Shown here one piece after another: positions 8,573-17,066 of a stretch of DNA of 64,000 bases. The stretch lies in contig NZ_FNWS01000001.1 of the NCBI RefSeq assembly GCF_900108455.1, positions 62,001 to 126,000 on the forward strand, in the 5' to 3' direction. Each line of letters starts with the position of its first letter. Within the stretch, counting starts at the first letter, position 1. The position numbers were made by a program, and so were the translations under genes. The notes below the pieces were generated by a model, which searched no databases, was not told where the DNA came from, and saw only the letters and a program-made list of their open reading frames with translations. Source of the stretch: Fructobacillus pseudoficulneus. GTDB lineage: Bacteria > Bacillota > Bacilli > Lactobacillales > Lactobacillaceae.

Positions 8573-9712
8573 TTACTCGACATCAACTATTGTTACCGGA
8601 GCAACATCGTTGGCGGCCGTTTGTTCAACTTTATTGGTCACCTGAGCATCGACCAGGTAATCAATGACGACCTTCCCCATCGTGTGATGGCCAGCCACAT
8701 CCTGGTTAGCCAGACGCACATTTTCAGCGCTCAAGCCTTGATAAATCTTTGTGACTGTTGGTTGCAAAACGCCTTGATCTAACAAATCTGCCACAGCAGC
8801 CAAAATTGCGCCTTGCTCATCTAAGCGAACTTGTTCATTCCCACGAGCCAACATAAAGACCCAGGTAAAGGAAGCCGATTTTGACTTCAGATCACCTAGT
8901 TCAACAGGCGCTGTGCTTTCAACAATCGATGCAATAGCACCATAGGGCTTCAAGACGGCAACCATCAGGTCCCAATAGGCATTCGTGTCTTGCAAATTAG
9001 CAATGTAATCAACGGTTGGATAATCAATGGCAGCCATCTGTTCAGCTAAGTCCTCATGGTAATCCAAAACAAAGTCGGCACCAAGGTTTCGCACCCAATT
9101 CTTTGAGTCGGTATTACCAGCAGTAGCCAAAACCGTCAAGCCCAAGTACTTAGCGAGCTGAATCAAAACTGAACCAACACCACCGGCACCATTTAAAATC
9201 AACACCGAGCGACCGTCACCACTATTGCGTTCAACAGGCAAGTGAAAGCCGTGGTGCAAGATATCATGGGCAGTAATCGATGTCAGTGGCATCGCTGCTG
9301 CATCGGCATTATCCAAGTTCTTGGGAGCTGGTGCTACCAAATCAGCCTGAATCACTTGATACGTGGCATCAGCTCCGCTTTGGTGCTGAGTAGCTGCATA
9401 AAAAACCCGGTCGCCAATGAAGTAGTCCTTGACGTCCTTTCCAACAGCTTCCACAATCCCAACCACATCTAAGCCAAAGACACGAAAGTCACCAGTCTGA
9501 GCGTAACTAGCCCGCATCTTCGTATCCACTGGATTGACCGCCGTCGCTAAAATCCGCACCAAAACTTCATCCGGCTTTGGACTAGGCTTTTTGATTTCCC
9601 GTTCAGTAAAGGCATCTTCATCCGCCAGTGATCGGTTATCGGTGACGCCAACAGCCAGCATCTTTGGATGAAAATGGTCAACAATATTTTTAAAGACTTT
9701 TTTTAAGGACAT
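8573..9712 (-). CDS. MDR-family zinc-type alcohol dehydrogenase / quinone oxidoreductase
   Basis: 379 residues. The medium-chain dehydrogenase fold is seen in the GroES-like N-terminal domain (DEVLVRILATAVNPVDTKMR) and the Rossmann segment LILNGAGGVGSVLIQLAKYLG. No structural zinc cysteines are visible, fitting the quinone-oxidoreductase subgroup. Two extras are odd. About 17 residues precede MLAVGVTDN, where relatives usually start, and about 25 polar residues extend the C-terminus. The outer ATG is supported by AAGGAG seven bases upstream. Substrate unknown. Confidence 0.82.
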   Translation of the reverse strand: MSLKKVFKNIVDHFHPKMLAVGVTDNRSLADEDAFTEREIKKPSPKPDEVLVRILATAVNPVDTKMRASYAQTGDFRVFGLDVVGIVEAVGKDVKDYFIGDRVFYAATQHQSGADATYQVIQADLVAPAPKNLDNADAAAMPLTSITAHDILHHGFHLPVERNSGDGRSVLILNGAGGVGSVLIQLAKYLGLTVLATAGNTDSKNWVRNLGADFVLDYHEDLAEQMAAIDYPTVDYIANLQDTNAYWDLMVAVLKPYGAIASIVESTAPVELGDLKSKSASFTWVFMLARGNEQVRLDEQGAILAAVADLLDQGVLQPTVTKIYQGLSAENVRLANQDVAGHHTMGKVVIDYLVDAQVTNKVEQTAANDVAPVTIVDVE

Positions 9713-9786
9713 GGGTTTTCTCCTTGGTAAAGTTATCGTAACCTTATCGTAACTTTTATCACCACTTTTTTCAAATTAAAGGGCGA

Positions 9787-11640
9787 TTAGTTCCCACGAG
9801 CATACTTTTCATCATCATCCGTTTGTAAGACGGCCATAAAGGCTTCCTGTGGCACCGTTACGGTACCGACCGCCTTCATTCGGGCCTTTCCACGCTTTTG
9901 CTTATCCAGCAACTTCGCCCGTCGATCGGGGTCACCCGTGTGAATCTTAGAAGTAACGTCCTTACGGTAAGCTTTAATGTTGGTCCGGGCCAAAATCTTA
10001 TTGCCAATGGCTGCTTGGACCGGAATTTCAAAGTTTTGTCGTGGAATAATTTCCTTCAACTTAGAAGTAATCACTCGGCCACGCTCAGCCGCAAAGTCAC
10101 GGTGCACAATAAAGGACAGGGCATCGACCTTTTCAGAGTTCAGCAAGATATCAATCTTAACCAAATTAGCAGGACGATAACCGTCGATTTCATAGTCCAA
10201 GGAGGCGTAGCCCCGTGTTGATGACTTTAATTTGTCGAAGAAGTTAAAGATAATTTCGGACAATGGCAAGTAGTACTTAACATTGACCCGGTTTTCATCC
10301 AAATATTCCATCGTGTCAAATTCGCCACGCTTGCGCTGAGCCAGTTCCATGACTGCCCCGACGTATTCATTTGGCACCATGATATTGCCGTGAATAAAGG
10401 GTTCTTCAATTAGCTTGATTTGTTGACTTTCAGGCAATTCCGATGGGTTTTCAATCATCAAGACTTCCCCATCAACGGTTGTTACCCGATAGGTAACAGA
10501 TGGAGCCGTCGTGACCAAATCAAGGTCAAATTCGCGTTCCAACCGTTCCTGAATCACATCCATGTGTAACAAGCCCAGGAAGCCAACACGGTAACCGAAG
10601 CCAAGGGCCTGTGAGGTTTCCGGTTCAAAGGTCAAAGCGGCATCGTTTAATTGCAGCTTCTCAAGGGCCTCACGCAAATCACCGTATTTGGCATTATCGG
10701 ATGGATAAAGTCCGGAATAAACCATTGGGGTCATAGGCTGATAACCTGGCAATGGTTCGTCAGCCGGGTTGTCAACCAAGGTCACCGTATCACCGGAATG
10801 CGTCGTTTGAATGTCCTTAATCGAGGCTGTCAAATAACCGACATCCCCTGCCATCAAATAATCACGCTTTTGAGCATCGGGTGACATCACCCCGACTTCA
10901 GTTACTTCGTATTCCGCCCCAGTGTTCATCATCTTCACCCGGTCACCAGGTTTAACGATTCCTTCGCGGACTCGCAAATTGACCACAACACCACGGTAGG
11001 CATCGTACTGGGAATCAAAAATCAAAGCGCGCAAAGGTGCTTCCAGGTCACCATCTGGCGCCGGAAAATCAGAAACAATTCGTTCCAAAAGTTCAGGAAT
11101 ACCGATTCCCTGTTTGGCAGAAACCAAGACGGCATCCGAAGCATCAAGGCCAATCACGTCTTCAATTTCGCCCTTAACCTTGTCAGGGTCAGCTGCCGGC
11201 AAATCGATTTTGTTAATGACGGGCAAAATTTCCAAATCGTTATCGATGGCCAAATACACATTGGCCAATGTTTGAGCTTCAACACCTTGAGCAGCATCCA
11301 CCACTAAAATTGCCCCTTCGGCCGCCGCCAAAGAACGGGAAACTTCGTAAGAAAAGTCCACGTGTCCCGGGGTATCAATCAAATGGAAAATGTACGTTTC
11401 ACCATCATTGGCCTTGTAATGAACCTCGACCGCATTCAGCTTAATGGTAATCCCACGTTCCCGTTCCAAATCCATGGTATCCAGCAACTGGTTTTGCATG
11501 TCACGTTCGGCCACGGTCTGTGTCTGCTCTAAAATTCGGTCGGCAATCGTCGACTTCCCGTGATCAATGTGAGCCACAATTGAAAAATTGCGAATGTGCT
11601 TTTGCCGTTCTTGTAGTGCTGCTAAAGTAATTTCTGCCAT
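9787..11640 (-). CDS. lepA: Elongation factor 4 (LepA) back-translocating GTPase
   Basis: 617 residues. The G1 motif AHIDHGKST (23-31), G3 DTPGHVDF and G4 NKIDLP are present. The LepA-specific C-terminal domain ends [19 protein letters not shown]. It binds the ribosome and acts in initiation/elongation quality control. It is transcribed alone; no terminator is obvious in the 74 bp before the dehydrogenase gene, so read-through is possible. Confidence 0.97.
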   Translation of the reverse strand: MAEITLAALQERQKHIRNFSIVAHIDHGKSTIADRILEQTQTVAERDMQNQLLDTMDLERERGITIKLNAVEVHYKANDGETYIFHLIDTPGHVDFSYEVSRSLAAAEGAILVVDAAQGVEAQTLANVYLAIDNDLEILPVINKIDLPAADPDKVKGEIEDVIGLDASDAVLVSAKQGIGIPELLERIVSDFPAPDGDLEAPLRALIFDSQYDAYRGVVVNLRVREGIVKPGDRVKMMNTGAEYEVTEVGVMSPDAQKRDYLMAGDVGYLTASIKDIQTTHSGDTVTLVDNPADEPLPGYQPMTPMVYSGLYPSDNAKYGDLREALEKLQLNDAALTFEPETSQALGFGYRVGFLGLLHMDVIQERLEREFDLDLVTTAPSVTYRVTTVDGEVLMIENPSELPESQQIKLIEEPFIHGNIMVPNEYVGAVMELAQRKRGEFDTMEYLDENRVNVKYYLPLSEIIFNFFDKLKSSTRGYASLDYEIDGYRPANLVKIDILLNSEKVDALSFIVHRDFAAERGRVITSKLKEIIPRQNFEIPVQAAIGNKILARTNIKAYRKDVTSKIHTGDPDRRAKLLDKQKRGKARMKAVGTVTVPQEAFMAVLQTDDDEKYARGN

Positions 11641-11728
11641 GAATATCCTGCTTCTTATAAAGTGAGTTCTTACCTAACATTTTACAGGAAAAAGGCGGTG
11701 AAACCAAGCGGTTTACCCAACTAACAAA

Positions 11729-11763
11729 AGAAAAAGAATCGGTTTCATCCGATTCTTTTTCTT
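11729..11763 (-). terminator. Terminator of the 135-aa membrane protein gene
   Basis: AAAGAATCGG / CCGATTCTTT with a TTTCAT loop and A/T tracts on both sides. Confidence 0.85.
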
Positions 11764-11785
11764 ATGCAGTCACGATTTATCCAAA

Positions 11786-12193
11786 TTAAAATTCATCAAT
11801 TTCGTTATTCTCTTTTAATTCAGTTTCCTTAAAACGTTCCTTAACCCAGCGGCAAAAATGAACGATTAGCATTGGCATGATTGCCGGTAGAATGAATAAG
11901 ATATACCAAGAAGAAATCTTCCCATTAGCAAGCATTTGGTAATCCATATAATTCTGGTAAAGAAAATACAAGACAAAAGATAATATAATCGTCCCGATAA
12001 TTATCAAATAATTCTTGATTTTTTCGCTTTTTTTGGTTGTTGTGAAATCGATTGGTAAGATAGCCACCGCAATCAATGCCAATTCAAGGGAAACCATGCT
12101 ATTCCCAGTTAAACCATCTAATTGATACTCGGGAATAATGATTGGCAAGAAAATAGCAGCGAAAAGAAAAATATATCTAGAATTTAACCGCAC
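11786..12193 (-). CDS. Four-helix membrane protein, unknown function
   Basis: 135 residues starting at GTG, with GGAGG nine bases upstream. Hydrophobic segments lie at about 6-21, 33-50, 61-80 and 94-113. The C-terminus is charged and acidic (ETELKENNEIDEF). I do not recognise a family. It lies next to the split adhesin gene but is separated from it by a terminator, so it has its own promoter in the 114-bp gap. It looks accessory. Confidence 0.7.
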   Translation of the reverse strand: MRLNSRYIFLFAAIFLPIIIPEYQLDGLTGNSMVSLELALIAVAILPIDFTTTKKSEKIKNYLIIIGTIILSFVLYFLYQNYMDYQMLANGKISSWYILFILPAIMPMLIVHFCRWVKERFKETELKENNEIDEF

Positions 12194-12253
12194 TTTTTCA
12201 TCCCTCCAATCTAATTTAATAAACCAACATTAAAACATACTTTTGATTTCAGC

Positions 12254-12286
12254 GCAAAAAAAGACCTAGTTAAAAAACTAGGTCTT
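12254..12286 (-). terminator. Terminator of the LPXTG adhesin gene
   Basis: AAGACCTAGTT (12261-12271) / AACTAGGTCTT (12276-12286), with a seven-T tract on the minus strand. Confidence 0.88.
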
Positions 12287-12307
12287 CTAAATCATCTATT
12301 TTAAAAA

Positions 12308-14235
12308 TTAGTGCTTATTTTTCTTAGTCAAGAAGAATCCCGCTAACAAAGTCGAAATACCAAGTGTTAGAAATGCTTCCGAATTGTCACTTTTTTGCGA
12401 CTTTGAACCAGTTTCAGGCAAACCACTAGCTACAGAAACAACATTATTACCCTGGCTTCCATCAGAACGGACATCCCCATTCGAATTTGTCTGACTTGGA
12501 GCAACAGCATCCTGTTGATACTCCACAATAATGTTCTGATTCGTATCTGCTGTTAAATCGTATGTCAACGTACCAGCCACAGTTGCTTGGCTTGGTGAGT
12601 GATACCCATCAATTGCTGGTGATGTAAAGCTATAATCAGCTTTTCCATTTTCAACCGAAATTGTTGGCGTTCCAACTGCTTTGCCAGTTTGAACATCGGT
12701 TGGTGTACTAATCGTGTAAGTAACCTCTTGCGACTGTGATGGTGCCAAAATACGACCATTCTGGTCTTGGTAATTAACAGTTACCTTTCTTGTCAAATGA
12801 GTAATTACATTTTGGACATCATCTTTCTGATAGGTCACAACAATCTTTTGATCAGTGTCCGCATTTGGGTCATATGACAATGTTCCTGCTACTGTTGCTT
12901 GACTTGGTGCGTGATAACCATCTACAGCTGGCGATGTAAAACTATAATCTGCCTTACCTGCAGTTACAGTAGTCGCATCATTAACTACAGCACCAGTCTG
13001 ACGGTCCGTCTGTTTAGTATCTGTGTAAGTAACATCTTGACTTTGATCCGGCGCTAATGTCTTGCCCTCACTATCTTGATATGAGACGGTGATTTTACGA
13101 ATCAAGGTGCTAGTAGTGGTATCAATATCATCTTTTTGATACGTGACAATAATGTGAACGTTATCCGGTTGACTTGGATCAAAGTTCAACGTGCCCGAAA
13201 CCGTTGCTTGACTTGGTGAATGATAGCCACTTACTGATGGCGAGGCAAAACTATAACTGGCTGAACCACTTGCAACAGTTGCAGTTGAATCGCCAACCCA
13301 ACCATTTGTTTGTAAGTCCTTTGTTCCCGTAATCAAATAACTTACATTCTGACTCACATCAGGTTTTAGTTGATTACCATTAGCATCCTGATATGAAACA
13401 GTCACAGAGCGATTAGCTGTTTTCGTGGCTGTTTCGTAACGTTTCACAACATGAATCATCCGCGAAACAGTGGTTGTCGAACCGTCACTATTGGCAACTT
13501 GATAAGTGATTTGATAATCACCAGCTGCCAAAGACCCTTGTCCGTTACTTGGATAACCATTCAAATTGGTGACAGTAATGTTGTCAGCCGAAATAGCGGA
13601 GTTATCCAAGCCATTAAAGGCTTCGATGCCAGACTTCGGATCAAAATTTATTTGTTGGTTTTGATCAAGATCAACCGTGACATCCGGTGCGACAAACCAG
13701 GCATGACCATTAGCATTCACAGGATTTAATACTGTATATGCACTCCCCTGCGAAATATATTGAGTATAAGTCTTGCCGTTATGAATCCAAGTCAACCAAC
13801 CATAATTATAATTAGGCACCTGAGATAGGTTGGAAAATGGTTGGTAGGCAATCAACTTAACAATGCTATGCGTATAAGTCGAGTTGGAAAAATCAGCTGT
13901 CAACGTCAACCCATCAGCACTAACGCTGATATTAACACCATCTGCATGGGTAATGTCCTCAAAGGTTGTTCCGGTGCTAGAATCAGTTTCTTTATAGAAA
14001 TAGACATTGTTAGCATCAAACGGAATATTTGAGCTCTTTAATTCAATTTTACTTCCTGAAAAGTTCTTATCCGCTGCTTGGTTGTAGACCGCTTCAGTCA
14101 CAAAGTAAGGATTTCCTGCTGCGCTAAGAACAGTCGGATTATAGACAGAGGCACTCTGACCACCTTGTGTATTGGAGACATAGCCGGTCGATCCCTTTGG
14201 ATAACTAGCTACGGTTGGAATCCCAGAATCCGCAA
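12308..14235 (-). pseudogene. LPXTG adhesin, C-terminal part after a frameshift
   Basis: The frame is open from about 14248 and is coding-like (GIPTVASYPKG onwards), but it has no start, RBS or signal peptide of its own. The first start-like codon in it is a GTG at 14101. From that GTG (597 residues) it carries an Ig-like region (about 140-218), three mucin-binding-type repeats (231-325, 335-427, 438-530), LPETG (561-565), a hydrophobic segment and a KKNKH tail: a complete sortase anchor. It is the lower part of one gene whose upper part ends at 14209. A single missing base between about 14224 and 14240 explains the split. Either this is an inactivated adhesin or the base call is wrong. Confidence 0.85.
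12512..13411 (-). repeat. Three ~95-residue mucin-binding-type repeats
   Basis: Repeats at 13411-13127, 13099-12821 and 12790-12512. Each begins R(S/K)(V/I)TVxYQD and contains YSF(A/T)SPxxxGYHxPSQATVxGTL, ending in VxYQ(K/Q)D. The second and third are closest to each other, suggesting a recent duplication. They resemble the MucBP/Mub B2 class of surface repeats. Confidence 0.85.
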
Positions 14236-14973
14236 TCCTTGTTGATAACCAGGTGTTGGATTATCTGTATTTAATTTCTCAGCCGTCGCCTTTGGAGTTG
14301 GTGCAATTGCAAAATTAAGATTACTTGCATTAAAGTTGCTAGTTAAGCTATTTCCTTGGTAAATGAACTCTGCATTTGCCGTAATGTTGAAATTATTAGG
14401 AGTTTCCTCATTATTAGAGTTATCCCAATTCCAACCAGGATCAGATAAATTAAAAATAGCTTGAAGATTTTGAGAACTTGGATACTGATCAGCAGTTGTT
14501 GTAATGGTTAATGTATTACCACTAAAATTGGCAGAATAGTTATTGGCTAAAGCACCTGCAGCATTTAAACCTGAGAATGACAATTCCTTACTTAAGTCTG
14601 TCCCAGCCGGACTGTTGAATGTAATTTTAATCACGGTTCCCTTGGGAATAATCGCACCATAGGGATTGTTATTTGTTAAATTGATATTATAAATTTGAGC
14701 AGAACCAGGATTTTTAACAGCTGCCCCTGCTTGACTAACACTAGCAGAAACAGTATCTACAGAAGCAGGGACTGCATTGATATTGATGTTACTCGAACTG
14801 CTGGTTGATGACTGATTTTCTCCATCAGCGCTCGCATAATGATCAGCAACCGTCAAGCCTCCAGCACCAAGAATTGAAAATGAAATCAATGAAACGGTGA
14901 CCCAATTCTTCTTCACTTTCCTTAACTTCTTACGATCTACTAACTTAGTGGTAGCAACTTTTCGACTTCTCAT
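14209..14973 (-). pseudogene. LPXTG adhesin, N-terminal part (signal peptide, stops at frameshift)
   Basis: I place the start at the ATG at 14973. The next ATG upstream (15018) lies only four bases past a TATAAT box at 15028-15023, so it would be at or before the transcript start. The N-terminus KKLRKVKKNW followed by a hydrophobic stretch and ADHYASADG is a KxYKxGKxW-like signal peptide. The exported part is Ser/Asn/Ala-rich and looks like an adhesin Ig fold. The frame ends NPTPGYQQGLRILGFQP then stop, but a -1 shift continues into GIPTVASYPKG in the downstream frame. As read, the product would be secreted without an anchor. Confidence 0.82.
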
Positions 14974-15022
14974 AACGCAAAATACCTTCACTTTGTAATT
15001 ATTTAAACATTCGTTCATAGGT

Positions 15023-15052
15023 ATTATACACTATTTAGACATGTATGTGAAA
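15023..15052 (-). promoter_or_regulatory. Promoter of the adhesin gene
   Basis: TTTCAC (15052-15047), an 18-base spacer and TATAAT (15028-15023) on the minus strand. Confidence 0.5.
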
Positions 15053-15208
15053 CAATATAGAAATAATTGGATATATAAAGGCATTTTGATTATTTTTATA
15101 TCTGTTTTACAACTTTTTAACTTAATTTATGATTTATTCGACAAAGTTAAAAATAAAAAAGCATACCCTCGGTTAATTAATCCCGATGATACGCATTCTA
15201 CCTTGTTA

Positions 15209-16582
15209 TTAGTTCTTCTTATTACGCTTTGACAACCATACTGATCCACCAAATAAAGCAGCTGCGACACTTGCAATAATCCAATTACTGGATTGCTGAA
15301 CTGCATGAATCGCGGCCTTTGGTAATTGGCTACCACTATCAGTCTTTGCTACAGTCGTCCCCTGCTTCTGAGTTGAATTGTTTGCAGCAGTGTTTTGACT
15401 AGCGCTACTTGTATCACTCGTCTGATTGTTAGCGCTATTATTATTTGAACTTGGATTTTCAGGTGTTGGTGCTACCTGAGTATTTTCAGCCTTTTGGATA
15501 GCACTATCCACTGAATTAGCAGTTTTAGCATAAGCAGTGTATGAAGCTGACGAATAATTAGCGGCAAGCAATTGCTGCTCCACCGTAGCCAGAGCTGTTA
15601 GCTTAGCGCTAACTTGATTAGCAGTCAAGCTAGTATCAGCCTTCACTCGACTAATCGCGGCATTTACAGCAGCTTTAATTTGTACTTCAGCTTGGTATTC
15701 ACCCCGAATTTGACTAGTATAATCGAGAAGTTTCCCCCATACGGCACCATAATATTGATCCATATTATTGGTATAGTTGGCCGGATCAATTGACAAAGCA
15801 CTATTAAAAAGGTTTTGGCCAGCTTGAAGCATCAGTTGCTTGGTTGAACTATCAAAAAGAACACTCCTATTAATCTCTTCCTGCGTCTGGGTAGAAATCA
15901 ACTGAAACAATGTTTGCGTATACTGTTTTGCTGCTGTCGCATCCAGTCGCGGATCAGCTTGTTGATCAATTGTCGTCGCCTGATCCATTAATGACTTTGT
16001 ACTCAATATATTGTCTATCTCATCCTTACTCTGCGCCAAGTCCACCAGCATGGAAAGGTAATCTCCCTCTTGGTTTAAACCAATACCTTGAAACAAACTA
16101 GCACTAGAATAACCATTCCAACGACCATCTGCAGGTAACTGGCTAATAGCAGTTTTGATTTCAGCCTGTATTGTTTTGATGGCATTAGTTTTAGCCGCAC
16201 TTAAACCAGACAAAATTGTTTGCGCCTCTGTATAGGCAGCTGTGGCTTCGCCTGCCGTCGTTGCATTAGCAACTTTGGCCCGTTGTTGGGCAATAATCGT
16301 TTGGATTACTTTTTGCTGGGTATCATGAGTGTATTCTGGAAACCCAACAGAATAAGTTGTAATTGCATTAATCTCAGTGCTTTGTAAGGTGTCCAAGTTA
16401 GTATTGGCTTGTTCTTGAGCCGCTTGTAATGAACTGCTATCCTGATCATCGGCGGAAACATTGGTTTCGGTTAATGGATTAATATGTTGATCACTCGACA
16501 TAGAAAATCCGCCAATCAACATAAATGCTCCAGCTGCAACCAACCAACTTTTGCTGGATTTATACATTTTGTCATCTAACAT
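15209..16582 (-). CDS. KxYKxGKxW-signal surface protein with LPKAA sorting-like motif
   Basis: 457 residues; RBS AAGGAG is seven bases before the ATG. KMYKSSKSW (5-13) matches the KxYKxGKxW signal with Ser for Gly, and cleavage is likely near VSADD (residues 42-46). The body is Ala/Gln/Thr-rich and predicted helical, without cysteines. A Ser/Asn/Thr/Gln linker (about 370-410) precedes QLPKAA, a hydrophobic segment and the tail SKRNKKN. That layout is a sortase anchor, but the motif is LPKAA instead of LPxTG, so it may be sorted poorly, by another sortase, or just membrane-held. Function unknown; probably adhesion or wall-associated. Confidence 0.8.
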   Translation of the reverse strand: MLDDKMYKSSKSWLVAAGAFMLIGGFSMSSDQHINPLTETNVSADDQDSSSLQAAQEQANTNLDTLQSTEINAITTYSVGFPEYTHDTQQKVIQTIIAQQRAKVANATTAGEATAAYTEAQTILSGLSAAKTNAIKTIQAEIKTAISQLPADGRWNGYSSASLFQGIGLNQEGDYLSMLVDLAQSKDEIDNILSTKSLMDQATTIDQQADPRLDATAAKQYTQTLFQLISTQTQEEINRSVLFDSSTKQLMLQAGQNLFNSALSIDPANYTNNMDQYYGAVWGKLLDYTSQIRGEYQAEVQIKAAVNAAISRVKADTSLTANQVSAKLTALATVEQQLLAANYSSASYTAYAKTANSVDSAIQKAENTQVAPTPENPSSNNNSANNQTSDTSSASQNTAANNSTQKQGTTVAKTDSGSQLPKAAIHAVQQSSNWIIASVAAALFGGSVWLSKRNKKN

Positions 16583-17009
16583 ATTTTTACTCCTTGAAAC
16601 TTTCGTATTTAAAATAGATTATATCGGCAACATTGTAACACAACATGTCAATAAAATCACTTAACCGTAAAATAAATTAAAATCAGAATAAAATAACTTA
16701 TCTTTTAAAGTAATTTTTTTAATTACTCGTATGCCTAAAAAGCAACCAATAAAAGACTATCATCTTGCCTTTCAAAAAATAATTTTTCATTTTCTAAATC
16801 AAAAAAACATTTCAATAATTATTTTAATATGTTAAAATTTTGTTAAATCAGAAATGATTGAAATAAAAAGAGAAGTATCTCTCGTCTGTTAATTATTTTT
16901 CCCCACAAAACTCATATCTGCTTATAACATTTTTCGATAATGACAGGCGAGTCCCGGCGTGAGCAGGGCTTTTTATTTGAACATTTCTGCGATAACTTTT
17001 CTGCAAAAA
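16583..17009. other. AT-rich gap of more than 400 bp between surface gene and glyS
   Basis: No credible ORF on either strand. A TATAAT at 16623-16618 (minus) probably serves the surface-protein gene. The rest is AT-rich except for a GC-rich hairpin at 16950-16970 on the plus strand (see the ncRNA entry). Confidence 0.6.
16870..16976 (+). ncRNA. Candidate small RNA ending in a plus-strand terminator
   Basis: AGTCC (16950-16954) / GGGCT (16966-16970) forms a GC-rich hairpin followed directly by TTTTT, with no plus-strand gene upstream to terminate. TTGTTA with a possible AT-rich -10 about 17-18 bases on lies around 16841-16870. The 5' end is a guess. It could instead be a remnant terminator from a lost gene. 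Confidence 0.3.
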
Positions 17010-17045
17010 CAAAAAAGCGACCATGATTTTATCACGGTCGCTTTT
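17010..17045 (-). terminator. Terminator of the DUF2130-glyQ-glyS operon
   Basis: AAAAGCGACC / GGTCGCTTTT around an ATGAT...ATCAC inner stem; a T run follows on the minus strand. Confidence 0.85.
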
Positions 17046-17066
17046 AATGTTGACTTATAAGTCTAC

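Noticed and set aside
9898-10884. Open frames antisense to lepA
   Set aside because: lepA is full length and conserved; the antisense frames have no initiation signals.
14209-14245. Programmed -1 frameshift joining the two adhesin halves
   Set aside because: No X XXY YYZ slippery heptamer and no downstream stem are visible; mutation or sequencing error is simpler.
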